Part shown: positions 61,420-64,000 of the stretch, piece after piece
Position numbering within the stretch: the first letter of the stretch is position 1
Layout: each line of letters starts with the position of its first letter
NCBI RefSeq assembly: GCF_009758415.1
Contig: NZ_WQRF01000002.1
Location: 1 to 64,000, forward strand
Source of the DNA: Devosia marina
GTDB taxonomy: Bacteria; Pseudomonadota; Alphaproteobacteria; Rhizobiales; Devosiaceae
Length of the DNA stretch: 64,000 nucleotides
Direction: 5' to 3'
The notes under the pieces: model-generated
Databases searched by the model: none
What the model was told of the DNA's origin: nothing
What the model saw: only the letters and a program-made list of their open reading frames with translations
Made by a program: the position numbers and the translations under genes

Positions 61420-62444
61420 GACGCGTTCCTCCAGCGTGCCAACAGGCCCGGAACCGCCAGCGCGGCTGCAAAGAGCAGGCCCTGCAAGATGACGGCACTG
61501 GCCGCGGGAACTTTTGCGAACATCTGCAAGGCATCGCTGCCGGCCACCAAGCCGCCGACGCAGAGCGACACGGGCAGGATGATCAAGGGTTGGTGGCGGG
61601 AGAGCCAACTGACGAGGAAGCCAGTGAGGCCATAGCCCAGGGATATGGATTGTTGCAGGCGGCCCTGAATGGCGGAGACTTCGGAAATGCCGGCCAGGCC
61701 CGCCAGCGCGCCTCCGACACTCATCAGCACGATCACCCAGAAGCCGAAACTGAGCCCAAATGTTTCGCCAACCTTGCGATTGCCAGCGAGGATGCGAACC
61801 TTGTCGGCCCAGCGGCTGTGATTGAAATAGACATGAAGCGCCAGGGCGGCGATTACTCCGAGCAGCAATCCGAGATGAATGCGACTACCGGGCAGTGCTG
61901 GCAGCACGGCAGCGGGCGGGAATTGCATGGTGGCCGGCCAGCCCTGACTGGCTGGATCACGCCATGGTCCAAAGACCAGGGCCGCCACAAGCAAGACGCT
62001 GACATAGTTCATCAGCAGCGTCACGATCGTCTCGTTGACATCGAGACGTGCCCGCAAAAGCCCGGGAACATAGCCATACAGCGCCCCACCGGCCGCGGCG
62101 CAGAGCAGCATGAGAGGGAGCAGAACCGGGGCGGGCCAGGTCGGGGCCAGGAGAACAATCGCCGTACCGGCAATCGCGCCAGCATGCAGTTGCCCTTCTG
62201 CGCCCACCGAGATCAGGCCCAGTCGCCCTGGTACCGCAGCGGCCAAGGCGCAGAGGAGGATCGGGCCAGTCTTGGCCAGCGTCTGCGACAGGGAGTAGCT
62301 GTCCCCGACGGCAAATTGCACCAGCGCCGCCAGCGTTTGCAGCGGCGGTTGGCCCAGACCGATGAACAAAGCGATCGCCAGGGCAAGAAAGACGAGAACT
62401 GTCAGAATAAAGGGCGCTGACGCGCTCAGAAGGCGGGTACTCAC
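61416..62444 (-). CDS. ABC transporter permease (nucleoside/BMP-type)
   Basis: A 342-residue permease with eight or more transmembrane helices. GLISVGAEGQLHAGAIAGT and NETIVTLLMNYVSVLL are typical of YufP/NupB-like permeases that serve BMP-type purine-nucleoside binding proteins. GTG 62444 overlaps the ATPase stop by four bases. It forms a heterodimeric channel with the downstream permease. Confidence 0.88.
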   Translation of the reverse strand: MSTRLLSASAPFILTVLVFLALAIALFIGLGQPPLQTLAALVQFAVGDSYSLSQTLAKTGPILLCALAAAVPGRLGLISVGAEGQLHAGAIAGTAIVLLAPTWPAPVLLPLMLLCAAAGGALYGYVPGLLRARLDVNETIVTLLMNYVSVLLVAALVFGPWRDPASQGWPATMQFPPAAVLPALPGSRIHLGLLLGVIAALALHVYFNHSRWADKVRILAGNRKVGETFGLSFGFWVIVLMSVGGALAGLAGISEVSAIQGRLQQSISLGYGLTGFLVSWLSRHQPLIILPVSLCVGGLVAGSDALQMFAKVPAASAVILQGLLFAAALAVPGLLARWRNAS

Positions 62445-63937
62445 GCTGCGGCCTCCGTCTCGGTCAGGCCGATCATATGGGCCCCGACAACTTCCCTGGT
62501 CAGTGTGCTGCTATTGTCCAGAAGCGCCACCAACTGCCCCTCTCGCATCACAGCAATGCGATGGCATCCAGCGAGCAGGTCATCGAGATCCTCGGATATC
62601 CACAGAACGGCCGCACCGGCAGCGGCCTGGGCGAACATGGCGGCATAGACCATTTCTATGGCCGCCAGATCGAGGCCCATTGTCGGGTAGCAGGCTAGAA
62701 CGGCCTGGCGCTGGCCGCCCAGCTCGCGGGCGCTGACCAGCTTCTGGATATTGCCGCCCGACAGGGTTCCGGCCGTCTTCATCGGATCTGGTGGATTGAC
62801 GTTGAAGCGAAAGAGCAGGTCACGACCTGTGACTGGGGGCCGATTGCCCTGGGCAAGTTCGCGCAAGGCCAGGTTGCGGGCCAGGGTCATGGTGCCAACC
62901 ACGCCATTGTCGCGTGGCTGCTCCGGAATGTAGCCCAAGGGCGTGGCCACGGCGTCGTAGGGGTTGTGCCGGGCAATCGACACGCCGTCTAGCAGCACGT
63001 CCCCTCCGGTCAACGGCTCCACCCCGGCAACGACTTCGGCCAGCAGCGCCTGACCGTTTCCGGCCACCCCGGCGACCCCGACGATTTCACCGGCGGCGAT
63101 GCTGAGAGACACATTCTGCAATGCCATTTCGGGACGGCGTGCCGATAGATTTTCAAGCACAAGTCTAGGGACGATCTTCTCAAGCACCGGTGGGCGCTGA
63201 AGCTTGCGTTCAACGCTTTGCCCCATCATCAGGGCCACAGTCTCGGTTATGCTGCGAGCACCGCGTTCGGCAATGTCCACCACGCGGCCGCGCCGCATGA
63301 CCACGATCCGGTCGGCGCAGGCCTCGACATCGGCCAGCTTGTGGGTAATCAGCGCGACAGCCACGCCCCGACCCGCCAGTTGCTTGATGAAACCATGCAG
63401 ACGCTCCGCTTCGTCTGGCGTCAGCACAGAAGTAGGCTCATCGAGGATGACGAGACGTGCATCGATGTTGAGAACCTTGCAGAGCTCAACCAATTGCTGC
63501 TCTCCAACCGAGAGCGACCCCACAGGACAGTCCGGGTCGATGTGCGGCGCCAGCTCAGCCAACGTCGCGAGGACGTCAGCAGTGTCGGTATTGCGCCGAC
63601 TTTTCCAGAACGGTGTCCTAGGCCAGGAGAGCAGCAAATTGTCCCGCACCGACAAGGCCGGCAGCAGTGAAAAATGCTGGAACACCATGCCAATGCCGGC
63701 GCGCATGGCGTCGGCAGGCCCGTTGATCTTGTCGGGCGCATCATGGATCAGGATTTCCCCTGCGCTGGCCGGGTAGAGGCCGTAAAGCATCTTCATCAAC
63801 GTGGATTTGCCCGCGCCGTTCTCGCCCAATATGGCGAGGACCTCACCGGCGCGGATGTCGAGGCTGGCGTTGTCGACGGCCACCAGATCGCCGAACCGGC
63901 GTGTAACGCCCTCGAACTGCACAAGGCTGTCAGGCAT
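62441..63937 (-). CDS. ABC transporter ATP-binding protein, two-domain (nucleoside/BMP-type)
   Basis: A 498-residue double ATPase. The first half has Walker A GENGAGKST, LSVGEQQL and Walker B LVILDEPTSVLT. The second has GVAGNGQ at Walker A, LSGGNIQK and a divergent Walker B, VLACYPTMGLD, without the DE pair. This layout is that of YufO/NupA. The BMP-type binding protein is not in the window. The cargo may be a nucleoside or purine, and the GGT and RidA genes suggest a nitrogen-containing compound. Confidence 0.9.
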   Translation of the reverse strand: MPDSLVQFEGVTRRFGDLVAVDNASLDIRAGEVLAILGENGAGKSTLMKMLYGLYPASAGEILIHDAPDKINGPADAMRAGIGMVFQHFSLLPALSVRDNLLLSWPRTPFWKSRRNTDTADVLATLAELAPHIDPDCPVGSLSVGEQQLVELCKVLNIDARLVILDEPTSVLTPDEAERLHGFIKQLAGRGVAVALITHKLADVEACADRIVVMRRGRVVDIAERGARSITETVALMMGQSVERKLQRPPVLEKIVPRLVLENLSARRPEMALQNVSLSIAAGEIVGVAGVAGNGQALLAEVVAGVEPLTGGDVLLDGVSIARHNPYDAVATPLGYIPEQPRDNGVVGTMTLARNLALRELAQGNRPPVTGRDLLFRFNVNPPDPMKTAGTLSGGNIQKLVSARELGGQRQAVLACYPTMGLDLAAIEMVYAAMFAQAAAGAAVLWISEDLDDLLAGCHRIAVMREGQLVALLDNSSTLTREVVGAHMIGLTETEAAA

Positions 63938-63939
63938 TC

Positions 63940-64000
63940 TCAGTCGACCACAAAGATTGCGTCGACCTCCACGGAGGCTCCCTGGGGCAATTGCGCCACC
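63940..64000 (-). CDS. ridA: RidA-family protein, C-terminal fragment
   Basis: The minus strand encodes the last 19 residues before TGA at 63940-63942: VAQLPQGASVEVDAIFVVD, the typical end of RidA/YjgF/Rid proteins. RidA removes reactive enamine or imine intermediates. The gene begins outside the window. It ends three bases before the ATPase start, so it probably belongs to the same operon. Confidence 0.75.
   Translation of the reverse strand, partial: VAQLPQGASVEVDAIFVVD

Noticed and set aside
1-64000. CRISPR arrays, tRNA or rRNA genes, insertion sequences and phage genes
   Set aside because: No direct-repeat arrays, cloverleaf-like segments, transposase signatures or phage structural genes were recognised by eye; a dedicated scan was not possible.

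Overview
The window is 64 kb of GC-rich DNA, packed with sugar-type ABC transporters, Gfo/Idh/MocA oxidoreductases, TIM-barrel epimerases and GntR/ROK/LuxR regulators. This style suggests an alphaproteobacterium of the Hyphomicrobiales (a Devosia/Pelagibacterium- or Rhizobium-like soil or plant-associated heterotroph). That placement is inferred from gene content only. No rRNA, tRNA, CRISPR array or insertion sequence was found.

Layout: (1) 1-191, the end of an AraC-type regulator. (2) 881-18684 (+), a catabolic regulon for an unknown sugar-like compound. It encodes an MFS carrier, a thiolase-like protein lacking catalytic Cys/His with a DUF35 partner, an acyl-CoA synthetase, a sugar epimerase, DhaL/DhaK kinase subunits, a LacD-type class I aldolase, an aldehyde dehydrogenase, a GntR/HutC repressor, a fucose-isomerase-like protein, a YnjBCD-like ABC importer, a nucleoside hydrolase and a TauE/SafE exporter. 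The enzyme order suggests isomerisation, phosphorylation at C1, cleavage to DHAP plus an aldehyde, oxidation to an acid and CoA activation. (3) 19084-25389 (-), the most unusual region. A LuxR-type quorum-sensing regulator is followed by a secreted ankyrin protein, a small anchored protein, three paralogous 65-66 aa NHLP-leader-like peptides, a polyprenyl-synthetase-family enzyme, a protein with cNMP-binding, PqqD-like and M50 protease domains, and a DUF805 protein. It looks like an uncharacterised RiPP or isoprenyl-peptide system.

(4) 26097-39923, a xyloside/oligosaccharide locus: a Dpp/Opp-type importer, GH39 glycosidase, FCD-GntR regulator, Gfo/Idh/MocA dehydrogenase, IlvD/Edd dehydratase, amidohydrolase (probable lactonase), DapA-like aldolase and an SDR lacking the catalytic Tyr. 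This fits non-phosphorylative pentose oxidation. (5) 40111-48057 (-), a MalEFGK-type importer with a Zn-alcohol dehydrogenase, an epimerase and a regulator in which a winged helix is fused to a solute-binding-protein domain. A decayed GDSL hydrolase follows (48126-49273). (6) 49389-57740, an Rbs-type importer with a Gfo dehydrogenase and an IolE-like epimerase. It is divergent from a ROK regulator that overlaps a signal-less paralogue of the operon's own binding protein. (7) 58051-64000 (-), a nucleoside-type (BMP-class) ABC transporter, gamma-glutamyltransferase family enzyme, TauE/SafE permease and the end of a RidA-family gene.

Two themes recur. Solute-binding-protein folds are reused as cytosolic sensors in two neighbouring regulons. 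Regulators sit beside candidate operators: AATTGG palindromes around the GntR/HutC regulon, ATTATTGACA promoters near the FCD-GntR gene, and an 8-bp inverted repeat upstream of the ROK gene.
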